Assembly (NCBI RefSeq): GCF_003985145.1
Contig: NZ_ML133537.1
Coordinates: forward strand, 1-64,000
Source: Rhizobium anhuiense
Lineage (GTDB): Bacteria > Pseudomonadota > Alphaproteobacteria > Rhizobiales > Rhizobiaceae
Length of the DNA: 64,000 nucleotides
Direction: 5' to 3'
The notes beneath the pieces were generated by a model. The model did not search any database, was not told the DNA's origin, and saw nothing but the letters and a program-made list of their open reading frames with translations. This document shows, piece by piece, positions 1 to 8,155 of this stretch (its first letter is position 1; each line of letters opens with the position of its first letter). The position numbers were made by a program, and so were the translations under genes.

Positions 1-284
1 AAGCGCGACACCATCAGCAGCACCTTCATGCGCTTCTCGCTGTCGTGAAACTCGTAATCCATCTCGAAGGGCGCGGCGACGGCTGTAAAACCGGCGTCGA
101 TATCGGCACCCGAAAGCCCTTCTTCCGAAATGAAGCTGACGCGCATGAAGAACTTGCCGGTATCGAGATCGTCGAACTGCGAGCTGTCGATGATGTTGCA
201 GCCCTTCTCCGCCAGATAGCTCGAAATCGCCGCAACGATGCCGCGCGTCGATTTGCAGGATACCGTCAATACATAGTTTCTCAT
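1..284 (-). CDS. purU: Formyltetrahydrofolate deformylase, 5' end only
   Basis: The reading frame begins at an ATG read leftward from position 284 and runs off the window, so only about 94 N-terminal residues are present. They start MRNYVLTVSCKSTRGIVAAI and continue through DSSQFDD and GKFFMRVSF, the N-terminal ACT domain of PurU. The family hydrolyses 10-formyl-THF to formate and THF, balancing one-carbon units for purine synthesis. The catalytic formyl-transferase-like domain lies outside the window. Family assignment rests on this conserved N-terminus and cannot be checked against catalytic residues. Confidence 0.85.
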   Translation of the reverse strand, partial: MRNYVLTVSCKSTRGIVAAISSYLAEKGCNIIDSSQFDDLDTGKFFMRVSFISEEGLSGADIDAGFTAVAAPFEMDYEFHDSEKRMKVLLMVSR

Positions 285-546
285 GTCTCTCCCTCTTCCT
301 TCTTCAAGGCCGCAGCCGTGCTTAGATCAAAGCCCGGGCCGCGAATAGGCCGGCGCGCTTTCATTCCTGCGACAAATTGCAAGAGAAACCATCACGCTTC
401 TGCAAGTTCTCTCATTGCCAAGTCTGAAGCTTAGGAGAAGTTGCGCAAAAAACTGTACCGTCAGCGCCGCTTGGATGCGTATTCTCGCCTTCGGTACGGA
501 AACAGCGCTAAAGCGCGGCAAACGAATCTGACAGAATCGATGCGCG

Positions 547-1563
547 TTAGGCCGGCGGGCGGCTCGCCACGGCCGCTTTCCGGCGCGGCGTGGTGATTTC
601 ATAGATGATCGCGCCGCCGATCGACGAGAGCACCAATGAGAGGATCACGAAGAGCACCGGCTGCTGCAGGATGCCGATCGGCAGGCGATCGGCTGCGACC
701 CTCAAGAAGGCGAGCGTGAAGGCGTGGGTGATATAGATGCTGTAGGAGCAGTCGCCGAGATAGTTCAGCCATCCCAGGACCGGCAGCCTGGAAAAATCGA
801 TGGAGACGGCGCCGTAAATGATGAAGATCGCCGGGATTCCCCAGGCATAGAACCGGCTTTCCGGCTGCATCAGCGCCTCGTTGATGAAGAGAAACGCAAA
901 GCCCATGGCGAGTGCCGCCCAAGCCCAGCGGTTCGGCAGAAGCATCTTCTGCCCATAGAGCCAGGCGAGCACGACACCGGCGAGAAATTCCAGGATGATC
1001 GGCTCGCCGTAGAACCGGGTCACCGTCGATTCCGGCAGCAGCCGGCAGGCCACCAGAATGACGGTAAAGACGGCAAACATCGCCGGGATGCGGCGGACTT
1101 CCGAAAGCGGCAGCAGCAGCGCGAACACGAAATAGAAGAACATCTCGTAATTCAGCGTCCAGCCCGGAACGACGACTGGAGTGATCGTGCTGGGATCGGC
1201 GGGATTGCTCCATGGCAGGAAGAACAGTGAGGCGACGAGGTGCGGCAGGTCGAACACCGTCGATTTCAGCAATGACGGGGCCACCAGCGCCACCGCGGCC
1301 GAAAACAATGTCGCCAGCCAGTAGAGCGGCACGATCCTTCTGATGCGCCGGCGGGCGAAATCGATCGGGCTCATTGCGCGACCGCTCGTCGTCAGCCACA
1401 TCACGAAACCACTTAAAACGAAGAAGATATCGACGCCGGTTTCGCCATAGATGAAGGCGGTGGCGTCGACGGCCGGATTGACCTTGGCGAGTTGCAATAT
1501 CGCATGGAAATAGACCACCATCAGCGCCGCGATGGCGCGCAGATATTGAAGCTGGACAAGCAT
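547..1563 (-). CDS. Acyltransferase 3 family membrane protein (surface polysaccharide O-acylation)
   Basis: A 338-residue, very hydrophobic protein with about ten predicted membrane segments. It opens with the acyltransferase-3 signature LRAIAALMVVYFH (His about residue 20) followed by a GVDIFFVLSGF motif, both typical of OafA/ExoZ-type enzymes. Such proteins move acetyl or other acyl groups from the cytoplasm onto sugars of exported polysaccharides. It is the last gene of the minus-strand group after the GH5 and Wzy-like genes, separated from the latter by a RIME-like repeat. I infer that it decorates the polymer made by this cluster; the substrate is unknown. Confidence 0.85.
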   Translation of the reverse strand: MLVQLQYLRAIAALMVVYFHAILQLAKVNPAVDATAFIYGETGVDIFFVLSGFVMWLTTSGRAMSPIDFARRRIRRIVPLYWLATLFSAAVALVAPSLLKSTVFDLPHLVASLFFLPWSNPADPSTITPVVVPGWTLNYEMFFYFVFALLLPLSEVRRIPAMFAVFTVILVACRLLPESTVTRFYGEPIILEFLAGVVLAWLYGQKMLLPNRWAWAALAMGFAFLFINEALMQPESRFYAWGIPAIFIIYGAVSIDFSRLPVLGWLNYLGDCSYSIYITHAFTLAFLRVAADRLPIGILQQPVLFVILSLVLSSIGGAIIYEITTPRRKAAVASRPPA

Positions 1564-1580
1564 CGAGCGTCTTGCTCCCT

Positions 1581-1692
1581 AGCATGATGCCGAAAAGTGT
1601 GGGCGGTTTTCGGACGACATCATGCTCTATTTCTTTGATTTAGAACAGGATTCAGATTTTAGGCCAATCCGGCCTAAAATCATCCTGTTCTA
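1581..1692. repeat. RIME-like double palindrome (Rhizobium intergenic mosaic element)
   Basis: Two long imperfect palindromes lie side by side between the acyltransferase and polymerase genes. The first spans 1581-1626, with arms AGCATGATG and CATCATGCT enclosing CCGAAAA/TTTTCGG. The second spans 1641-1692, with outer arms TAGAACAGGAT and ATCCTGTTCTA and an inner GATTTTAGGCC/GGCCTAAAATC. The size (about 110 bp) and two-palindrome design match RIME elements described in rhizobia. A second such element is at 44043-44146. In RNA it would form two strong hairpins inside this operon. Confidence 0.7.
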
Positions 1693-1731
1693 GGGCTCGC
1701 GCGGGCGCCGGTCTCAGCCGCGCCGCTGCGG

Positions 1732-3012
1732 TCAACTCAATACATTTGTCGGACGACCCTGCCGGATGCGCGGGTTGTCGTGGAAACGCATATATCCGAC
1801 GACGAACCACAGGAGACCGGCGATCTTCATCGAAAAGACTGCGGTTCCCCCGATCATCATATTCAGAAAAATGAAAAGAGAAAGTGAATGGGCGCAGCGC
1901 CGCTGCGCCGCCGTGCGTCCGGCGGGAAAGAGGCAGACGAACAGCCACAGGGCGATGACGCCGAAGATCGTCGCGGCATAGATCAGGTAGACATAGCCGC
2001 TATCGGCGAACTCGGCGACCCGGTCGACCGAAAGTCCGAGGATGGCGAGCGGATCGAGTTCCATGATCTTCTTCATCGTCAGGTTGATGCGGCCGGTGAA
2101 ATTGTCGCCGGTCGCGTTGGGTTTCAGCACGTAGACGAGGAAGCCCGCGGCGACGATCAGCGGCATCAGCGCCAGATTGAAATTCTTCGGGATCTTCGGA
2201 AAGACGAAATAGCCGACGATGCAGGCAAAGCAGAAGATCAGCATCGTGCGCGTGTCGTTCGTCACCAGGATCAGGACTGCCGTGCTGATCATCAGCAACC
2301 GGTCCCAGCGGCCAAGCCTCTCCCACATCGAAATCAGGTAGACCGCGATCACCCCGCAGAAATTGGCCAGCGACACCTGTTCGAGGAAGATCGAGGAGGA
2401 ACGATGGTCAATGATGCCGAAGGAGAAGCGTTCGGGAAAGCCGAGCGCATTCTGGAAAAGGCCTGTCGTGTTGTAGCTCAGCGGCAGCAGCCCGCGCGTA
2501 TTGGCGAAATAGTCGGACGGATGGACGATGCTGACATAGAACGGCACGCTGACGATCTCGAAAATCAGGAAAATCATGACGACGAGGCTTGCCCAGCGAA
2601 AGACGAGCTTCATCGTCCTTTCGTTGCTCCAGCCGCCGAGCCCGGTGAAGCAGAAGATGATCAGCACGTTGCGGAAATGATCGATGAACAGCATGCGGTT
2701 GAGGACGCTGACATAGATGGTCACCACGAGCGTGAACAGCAGGAACAGGAAGGCTGGCAGGTCGGTTTCGTAGATCCCCTTGTGCAGGATGTAGATGATG
2801 GCGCTCGCCATGATCAGGCCTTCGCTGGCAGCGACATGCGTCAACGACAGCGGCATGATGTTGTGGTTGATGAAGGCGAGAATGCCGTTGTAAAGCACTG
2901 AGAGCAGGCCGAGCCAGAGCACCAGGTAATCGGTGCGCGACGCCGCCCCGGCAGCATCGAGCCGGTTGCCGGCGGCAGTAAAAGGCGCTGCCTTCTGGTC
3001 GACGACCGCCAT
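1732..3012 (-). CDS. Wzy/O-antigen-ligase-like polysaccharide polymerase
   Basis: A 426-residue integral membrane protein starting MAVVDQKAAPF, with roughly ten to twelve hydrophobic segments and a longer polar stretch before the C-terminal segments, as in the Wzy/WaaL superfamily. I chose the ATG at 3012 because the upstream extension of the frame lies wholly inside the preceding GH5 gene. Its ATG begins two bases after the GH5 stop codon, so the two are probably translationally coupled. With the Wzz-type protein encoded divergently, it probably polymerises repeat units of a surface polysaccharide. Primary sequence in this family is weakly conserved, so the role is inferred from topology and context. 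Confidence 0.7.
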   Translation of the reverse strand: MAVVDQKAAPFTAAGNRLDAAGAASRTDYLVLWLGLLSVLYNGILAFINHNIMPLSLTHVAASEGLIMASAIIYILHKGIYETDLPAFLFLLFTLVVTIYVSVLNRMLFIDHFRNVLIIFCFTGLGGWSNERTMKLVFRWASLVVMIFLIFEIVSVPFYVSIVHPSDYFANTRGLLPLSYNTTGLFQNALGFPERFSFGIIDHRSSSIFLEQVSLANFCGVIAVYLISMWERLGRWDRLLMISTAVLILVTNDTRTMLIFCFACIVGYFVFPKIPKNFNLALMPLIVAAGFLVYVLKPNATGDNFTGRINLTMKKIMELDPLAILGLSVDRVAEFADSGYVYLIYAATIFGVIALWLFVCLFPAGRTAAQRRCAHSLSLFIFLNMMIGGTAVFSMKIAGLLWFVVGYMRFHDNPRIRQGRPTNVLS

Positions 3013-3014
3013 GG

Positions 3015-4064
3015 TCAATTCCCCACAGGCTTGACGGCGGAACAAGTGCCGGCATCGGCTTTTGCCGATTGGGCGAGAAGCCGCATCTGCGGCCGCGCGG
3101 GGCCCTTTCGCGGCTGGACGTTGAACGGCTCGTTCGCGGGCCACCAATCGCCCGCCGCCCAATAGGACCAGCCGAGCCAGACGTCGCCATTACCTGTCAT
3201 GGTGGCATAGATTTCGGTCAGCCCGCTCATGCAGTCCTTGTCGGCGGAGGCGCCGAATTCGCCGAGAAAGCCGCGTTTGTGGTTCCGCTTCAGCCAGGCG
3301 GTGACCCCGGCGATCGCCTCGACTGCGGCATCGGCACCTTCGCAGGTCGGATGGGTTCCGGAGGAATCGGCGTCGAGATACTGGTGGACCTCATAGGCGT
3401 AGAAATCCAGTGGATCGCGCACGCCGAGCATCACAGTGCCGTTGGCGCCGCCGATCACGTCCTTCTCCCAGCTTGCCGCGCCGCTCCATGCTGTGCCCGG
3501 CACCAGGATGAGGTTGCGCGCGCCGACAGCGCGGATACTGCGGATCGCGGCATTGGCCGCATCCAGCCAGTCTGTCGCCTTGATGTCGTGTGGTTCATTC
3601 ATCAGGCCGAAGACAATGCCCTCCTGATTGGCGAATTCGACGGCGAGCCTCGCCCAGAAGTCACCGAAGGCGGCATCCGTCGCCGGCGCCGTGCCGACCT
3701 GGGTCTTGTCGTAATAACCGAAATTATGCGGGTCGAGCAGAACGGCCATGCCGCGCTTGCGGATCAGGCCGATCGTGTCTTTGATCCGCTGGAGCTCGTC
3801 CTCGTCGAGCCGCCCGCCGAGTGCGGGCTGCAGCCGTTCCCAGCGGAAGGGCAGCCGGATGATCGTCATGCCCTTTTCGGCGAAATAGCCGATCGTCTCT
3901 TCACTGGGATAGGTGTAGTTGGTGCCGTAGGTACCGCCGCGCTCGCCATATTCACCGCCGGAAAGATTGACGCCGCGGTAGCAGGGCGCCCCGACCGCAA
4001 GGGCCGGCGACGGGACGAGAGCCGCCGCAAGCAGCAGCGCTGTCAGATGTCGTGTCGTCCTCAT
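3015..4064 (-). CDS. Secreted glycoside hydrolase family 5 (cellulase-type)
   Basis: A 349-residue protein with a Sec signal peptide (residues 1-23, ending PSPALA) and a (beta/alpha)8 GH5 domain. The catalytic pair is visible: NEP at about residues 156-158 (acid/base Glu157) and GEF at about 268-270 (nucleophile Glu269). It also shows IIRLPFRWERLQP and DPHN motifs. GH5 enzymes cut beta-1,4-linked glucans, mannans or related polymers. First gene of the minus-strand group and tightly coupled to the polymerase, so it likely trims or releases the cluster's own polysaccharide rather than digesting plant wall. Substrate cannot be read from sequence. Confidence 0.85.
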   Translation of the reverse strand: MRTTRHLTALLLAAALVPSPALAVGAPCYRGVNLSGGEYGERGGTYGTNYTYPSEETIGYFAEKGMTIIRLPFRWERLQPALGGRLDEDELQRIKDTIGLIRKRGMAVLLDPHNFGYYDKTQVGTAPATDAAFGDFWARLAVEFANQEGIVFGLMNEPHDIKATDWLDAANAAIRSIRAVGARNLILVPGTAWSGAASWEKDVIGGANGTVMLGVRDPLDFYAYEVHQYLDADSSGTHPTCEGADAAVEAIAGVTAWLKRNHKRGFLGEFGASADKDCMSGLTEIYATMTGNGDVWLGWSYWAAGDWWPANEPFNVQPRKGPARPQMRLLAQSAKADAGTCSAVKPVGN

Positions 4065-4199
4065 GGCATCCTCGCAATCGCGGAAAATCGCAACATCGGC
4101 GTCGCTCCAGATTATTTTAACGGTCCGTTAGCTAAGAATTTCTAAAGTCTCGGCACCTCGGCTTCAGTCTTTCACGCTGGGCGGGACACGAGTGCGCGT

Positions 4200-5813
4200 A
4201 TGAACCAGTATGACAGGAACAGGGTAAGCCGGCTCCCTGGCTGGCGCAGTTATGAGCCGTCTCAGACTGCGCCGGAAGGCGTACGCATGCGCAGTCCTGT
4301 CGTCCGCCCGGATGATTACGCCCGTCCGGCGCCTGAACCGACCCCGCCCCCTTTTGTGCCGCCGGCAAGCATGGCGGAAAGCCGTCAATATGAGCGTCCG
4401 GCGCCTCCGCCTCCGCCGGCAAGAGAGCCCGTCGTCGACGCGCCGTCGAACGCAGCCTCCCCACCTGCCGCACCGCTTCTCGACCTCCGCTCCAGCATCG
4501 CCGCGATCTGGAGCCGGCGGCTGGTCGTGCTGGGTCTGGCACTGCTCGGCGCCGCTGCCGGCGCTGTGGTGGCACCGCGGATCGCTCAGAAATTCACCGC
4601 CGTCAGCAGCCTCTATTTCGATCCGCGCCAGATCGGCCTTGCCGATGCCGGCGCGCAATCCTCCGGACCCTCGCCGGAAATGATCTCGACTCTGATCGAC
4701 AGCCAGGTGCAGATCCTGACCTCGGGCAATGTGCTGCGCCGCGTCGTCGAGACGATGAAGCTCGACCAGGATCCGGAATTCACCGGCGGCCGCACCGATG
4801 GCGCCGCCGTGATCGGCGCCCTGCAGAAAGCACTTGTGATCACCCGCCAGGCCAGCACCTATGTCGTCACGCTTGCCGCCACGACGAATGATCCGGAAAA
4901 ATCCGCAAGGCTTGCCAACCAGGTCGTCACCGCCTTCACCGAGGAGGAGAACAACGCCTCGAACGGCATTTACGAAAACACCTCCTCGACGCTCGACGGA
5001 CGCCTCGACGATCTGCGCCAGAAGGTGCTGGAAGCCGAGCAGGCCGTCGAAACCTTCCGCGCCGACAACGACATGGCTGCGACCGAGGGCAATCTGATTT
5101 CCGATCAGCGGCTCGTCTCGTTGAACACGATGCTGGTGACGGCACAGGAAAAGACCATCCAGGCGAAAGCGCGCGCCGATGCCGTCGCCAATCTCCGCGT
5201 CGAGGACATCGTCGCCGGCAACCAGACGGAAGGCGGCGTCACCTCGCCGCTCGTCAGCCTGCGTCAGCAATATGCCACCCAGGCGGCCGCCGTCGGCAGC
5301 CTCGAAAGCCAGATGGGCACGCGTCATCCGCGCCTGCAGGCGGCCCGCTCCTCGCTCCAGAGCATATCAGGCGAAATCAAGGGCGAATTGCAGCGGCTCG
5401 CCACCTCGGCACGGGGCGAATACGAGCAGGCAAAGGCCGCCGAAGACAGCATCGCCAAGGAACTTGCGGTGCAGAAGGCGCTGCAGGCGAGTACCTCGGA
5501 CAAGCAGGTGGAATTGAACGAATTGCAGCGCAAGGCGACTGCGGCGCGCGATATCTACGAGACGGTTCTGAAACGCTCCAGCCAGACGAGCGAGGAGCAG
5601 AACCTCAGCCAGAGTAACATTCGCGTCATCTCGCCGGCCGAGCCGCCTGTTAAGGCCGATGGTCCGGGGAAGATGATCCTGCTGGTTGCCGGCATCATCG
5701 GCGGTTTTCTCGCCGGTTTCGTCGTCGGTGCCGGTTTTGCCATCCTTGCCGGCCTCTTCGGCCATCCCGTCATCAGAAGTTATTTCAGGAAGTCGCCGGC
5801 TTCGGCCGCTTGA
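4200..5813 (+). CDS. Wzz/GumC-type polysaccharide co-polymerase (chain-length regulator)
   Basis: A 537-residue inner-membrane protein. Residues 1-100 are a proline-rich cytoplasmic tail, the first membrane segment is at about 107-126, then comes a periplasmic Wzz domain with long coiled-coil helices (about 230-460), and a second membrane segment near 487-515. No Walker motifs or tyrosine-rich tail follow, so it lacks the BY-kinase domain of Wzc/ExoP. It is divergent from the GH5-polymerase-acyltransferase group and presumably sets chain length and aids export of the same polymer. The proline-rich N-terminal extension is longer than usual for the family. Confidence 0.85.
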   Translation: MNQYDRNRVSRLPGWRSYEPSQTAPEGVRMRSPVVRPDDYARPAPEPTPPPFVPPASMAESRQYERPAPPPPPAREPVVDAPSNAASPPAAPLLDLRSSIAAIWSRRLVVLGLALLGAAAGAVVAPRIAQKFTAVSSLYFDPRQIGLADAGAQSSGPSPEMISTLIDSQVQILTSGNVLRRVVETMKLDQDPEFTGGRTDGAAVIGALQKALVITRQASTYVVTLAATTNDPEKSARLANQVVTAFTEEENNASNGIYENTSSTLDGRLDDLRQKVLEAEQAVETFRADNDMAATEGNLISDQRLVSLNTMLVTAQEKTIQAKARADAVANLRVEDIVAGNQTEGGVTSPLVSLRQQYATQAAAVGSLESQMGTRHPRLQAARSSLQSISGEIKGELQRLATSARGEYEQAKAAEDSIAKELAVQKALQASTSDKQVELNELQRKATAARDIYETVLKRSSQTSEEQNLSQSNIRVISPAEPPVKADGPGKMILLVAGIIGGFLAGFVVGAGFAILAGLFGHPVIRSYFRKSPASAA

Positions 5814-5870
5814 TGACGGTCTTCGGTTTTCCTACATCTGGAGAGCGCCCATAGTCGGCAGGAGAGTTCC

Positions 5871-6200
5871 GTGCGGCTTTTGATGATTCTGATATCGCTG
5901 GTTGCCGTGTCGAGCCTCGCCCCGGCATCCGCCTCTGCCGTCGACTGGACGAAATCCGTCGATTCCGGCGTTCAGCCCCTCTATCCCTACAAGGGTCTTC
6001 CCGGCGTCAAGGCGCAGCCGGAGAAGAAGGAGGAAGAATCGTATAATTGCCGCACCGAAACCGTTCAGGTCCGCCGCCGTTATGACGAGATCTTCCGTTC
6101 GGGCGGCATGCCGACGCTGATGTATGTCTGCGAACGCGACGGCTTCATATCGATGGACGACAAGGTGCCGTTGCGCGGCCATTATCAGCCGGTGCGCTGA
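5871..6200 (+). CDS. Small secreted protein of unknown function
   Basis: A 109-residue protein with a signal peptide (about residues 1-23, cleaved after ASASA) and two cysteines (SYNCRTE, MYVCERD) that could form a disulfide. GTG start at 5871 follows GGAGAG by four bases; an ATG four codons later is an alternative. It follows the Wzz-type gene by 57 bp on the same strand, so co-transcription is likely. I do not recognise a domain. A periplasmic accessory to polysaccharide export is possible but only by position. Confidence 0.65.
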   Translation: MRLLMILISLVAVSSLAPASASAVDWTKSVDSGVQPLYPYKGLPGVKAQPEKKEEESYNCRTETVQVRRRYDEIFRSGGMPTLMYVCERDGFISMDDKVPLRGHYQPVR

Positions 6201-6240
6201 CCGGACCTCCTAGGGGCTGCAACGTCGTGCGGTTGTGGCA

Positions 6241-6411
6241 GATCCGCGTCGACGCAAGATCGATCAGCATCGCCGCCACCCGCTCGATATCGGCCTCGCT
6301 CATGTCGTGATAGCTCGACGGGTTGATCGCCCGCTTCGGAATACTCCAGGCGTTGACGTTCTCGGCCAACTCGCGGGTGCTGCCGGGCAGGGCCGAAAGC
6401 CCCCTTATTAG
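6241..6411 (-). pseudogene. Remnant of a DegT-like aminotransferase C-terminus
   Basis: On the minus strand one frame encodes a stretch that reads like a genuine protein end: a GSTRELAENVNAWSIPKRAI segment followed by SYHDMSEADIERVAAML and DLAST. This pattern resembles the last part of DegT/DnrJ/EryC1 sugar aminotransferases. There is no start codon or upstream domain, and the frame dissolves on both sides. It may be a relic of the polysaccharide cluster next door. Assignment is from recalled family appearance only. Confidence 0.4.
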
Positions 6412-6563
6412 ATGTCCTGGTTGTGAAGCCGAAGGCCGCGAATGCGCGGCTTCTGCCGACGATCCCGGCGACTGGCGCGCAAAACCTCTAAAAACCGCCT
6501 CCGCCTCCACTGGCATTCTTCTTGCATTGTTACTAATATTCTAACTCTCAGGGAGAAAATGCC

Positions 6564-6860
6564 ATGCAATGGAACACATCGGCGGATTTTGCGCCTCTTG
6601 TTCTCTTTCTCGGCGGCCGGCAAAAGTACAAGATCGTCAGGACGATCCGGGACGCAGCCGAAGTTCTGATGATGGACTGGCCGTTTGAAGATGGAGAGGA
6701 ATACGTCGTGGCCGTAAAGGCCTGCGCCGATGCCATCACCGGGCAGATCGAGACGGGCGAGCTGAGGGAATTGCTCCTCAGCGCCGCCAGAGAAGCCGGC
6801 CTGGGGGTTTTGACCGTTATTCCCGACAGCGGGAAGACGACGCCCCACATGGCCGCCTGA
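6564..6860 (+). CDS. DUF982 family protein
   Basis: A 98-residue protein with the DUF982 pattern: a beta-rich start, RTIRDAAEVLMMDWPFEDG, then a YVVAVKACADAITG helix and a final AAREAGLGVL helix. This small family is greatly expanded in Rhizobiaceae and its function is unknown. A TTGCAT-like box and an AT-rich TACTAATATTCTAA stretch precede it. It is a single gene followed by a 580-bp region without genes. Confidence 0.8.
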   Translation: MQWNTSADFAPLVLFLGGRQKYKIVRTIRDAAEVLMMDWPFEDGEEYVVAVKACADAITGQIETGELRELLLSAAREAGLGVLTVIPDSGKTTPHMAA

Positions 6861-7158
6861 AAAGCCGGAACCACGCCGCCATGCGTTGGTCGAAGCCGCG
6901 CTGATGCCTATCCGGATGCCGATACAGCGAATCGCCCGATAAGGGAAACGGCCCTCGCATCCCTGGTTCGTAGACTGCGCTCCCCGCCGTTCGAGCGTCT
7001 CCCGAGTGCCGAAGGTGCGTCCTTCCGCTTTACGAAGGGCGCCAAGCAGGCGCAGTTGATCCGAACAGAAGCGGCTGATCCCGATAGGACGGTGCTGGAT
7101 ACCGATGGCCGATGGTTGCCGACAGAGGCTGGCGCCTCGCACCAAGAAAAAATCCCAC

Positions 7159-7275
7159 TTCGGATTCCCGAAATTCCCCCGCTTCGGGATTCCGAAATTC
7201 GTCGCATTTTCAGCGGTCTCGCCGTGAGCAAATATTCAATAATTTCAATCCGGCAACCAATTTCGGGATCCCGAA
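7159..7275. promoter_or_regulatory. Three copies of a 14-bp palindrome TTCGG-N4-CCGAA
   Basis: Copies lie at 7159-7172 (TTCGGATTCCCGAA), 7183-7196 (TTCGGGATTCCGAA) and 7262-7275 (TTCGGGATCCCGAA, a perfect palindrome). The first two are followed by ATTC and are 24 bp apart start to start; the third is 79 bp further on and stands directly before an AT-rich TATAGATAAT sequence at 7281-7290 that could be a -10 region. This has the look of a repressor operator array on a rightward promoter. No regulator gene is adjacent. Rest of 6861-7442: no protein-coding gene that I can support. Confidence 0.5.
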
Positions 7276-7324
7276 GTGCTCTATAGATAATGGTGGGAGT
7301 TCCCATGATCGCGGTGCGAATGTC

Positions 7325-7402
7325 CTGTCGGGCTTGATGATTTCCGACAGATCAAAAGAGGGCGGTTCGCCCTCGGGTCGCGGCTTGAGTTCGCAACCGC
7401 GA
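7325..7402 (+). other. Run of three stem-loops, candidate structured RNA or leader
   Basis: Downstream of the palindrome-bearing putative promoter come three consecutive perfect inverted repeats: CTGTCGG/CCGACAG (7325-7350), GAGGGCG-GTT-CGCCCTC (7358-7374) and TCGCGG/CCGCGA (7378-7402). No convincing reading frame spans them; the only RBS-preceded ATG gives ten codons. A small regulated RNA or a leader of a lost gene would fit. Low confidence because folding was judged by eye. Confidence 0.3.
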
Positions 7403-7442
7403 GGTTTCCAGCGCCGGCGCTTCCGGCATCGGCAACATGGGA

Positions 7443-7724
7443 CTAGGCATCTAAACTAAGCTGGAGCGAAGTGTCGTCCGCTTCGACCTTAGGCTTGCGT
7501 TTTGTTGCTGCACGGCGCGGCGGCTTGGGGGTTTTCGGTCGAGTGTCGGAGCCGATCTCGCCTGACTCGGGGCTGGGCGGTAGCAGACCGGCCGCAGGTG
7601 CGGTAACCGCTGCATCAATGATCGGCGTGAGGGATCGCATTTCAAGGGCCGGCTTGGCGGCTGACACCACGCGGGCCTGTGGAGGCTCAGGGCGGCTGTC
7701 AGCGGATGCGGCGTATCGGATCAT
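7443..7724 (-). CDS. Small proline/lysine-rich hypothetical protein
   Basis: A 93-residue frame starting at the ATG read from 7724, chosen because GGAG lies eight bases upstream of it. The protein begins MIRYAASADSR, is rich in Pro and Ala, and has a basic KTPKPPRRAATKRKPK stretch before an acidic/leucine tail. It looks disordered and possibly nucleic-acid binding. No family recognised. It sits just outside the left end of the integrated element. Confidence 0.4.
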   Translation of the reverse strand: MIRYAASADSRPEPPQARVVSAAKPALEMRSLTPIIDAAVTAPAAGLLPPSPESGEIGSDTRPKTPKPPRRAATKRKPKVEADDTSLQLSLDA

Positions 7725-7935
7725 TGGCAAGACTCCATTCTGTTCGCTTTATGTTCGCATTTGGGGATGAGGGAGTCAATGGAGGGCAGCCCTCCAGAGC
7801 GGCAGGATATGCATTCTGGAATTGAGGATTTCGGCGCGTTCTTGGGAGCTATCTAGCGGCCAAGCCCTAAGCGCATCGTGATTGGCCTTTGTGACAAGGC
7901 ATCAAATGCGCAACTTACCTGAAAAGGCTTAACTC

Positions 7936-7957
7936 CTTGATCTTGGTAGCGATCAAG
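7936..7957 (-). terminator. Probable original tRNA-Leu terminator hairpin, displaced
   Basis: CTTGATC (7936-7942) and GATCAAG (7951-7957) form a perfect 7-bp stem with an 8-base loop, directly abutting the left att repeat. Read on the minus strand, this is what would follow the tRNA-Leu 3' end if the 8-kb element were removed. It is followed by a modest T-rich stretch (GCCTTTTC). I therefore read it as the tRNA's native downstream hairpin, now separated by the insertion. Confidence 0.4.
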
Positions 7958-7982
7958 AATGGAATGGTGCCCAGAAGAGGAC
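7957..7982. repeat. Left attachment repeat (26 bp)
   Basis: Begins GAATGGAATGGTGCCCAGAA and ends GAGGAC; identical to 15911-15936. Sequence diverges at once on both sides of the two copies, which defines the 26-bp limits. 7725-7935 and 7983-8155 hold no gene that I can support. Confidence 0.9.
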
Positions 7983-8155
7983 AGGGCTCCAAGCGCTTCT
8001 TCTCATTGAAATTGCAAAGTAATTTTGCTCACGTTGGTTGCTTTGTGTAGCAGTCATGTGGGCATGATGCAACCTATCGATTTCAAGCCGCTAGATCGAA
8101 GTCCGGCCTATGCTCTCTCGTTGTCCATCACCGCGGCGACCAACACCGACGCTAA

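Noticed and set aside
1888..2901. 337-codon plus-strand frame opposite the Wzy-like gene
   Set aside because: Charged, repetitive translation typical of antisense to membrane-protein codons.
6408..7145. 245-codon minus-strand frame across the DUF982 gene
   Set aside because: It covers the reverse strand of DUF982 and shows no family similarity except near its very end, where the aminotransferase relic begins.
7936..7957. FNR/FixK-type box (TTGAT...ATCAA)
   Set aside because: The half-sites TTGAT and ATCAA are 10 bases apart instead of 4, so it cannot be a standard anaerobox; a tRNA terminator hairpin fits better.
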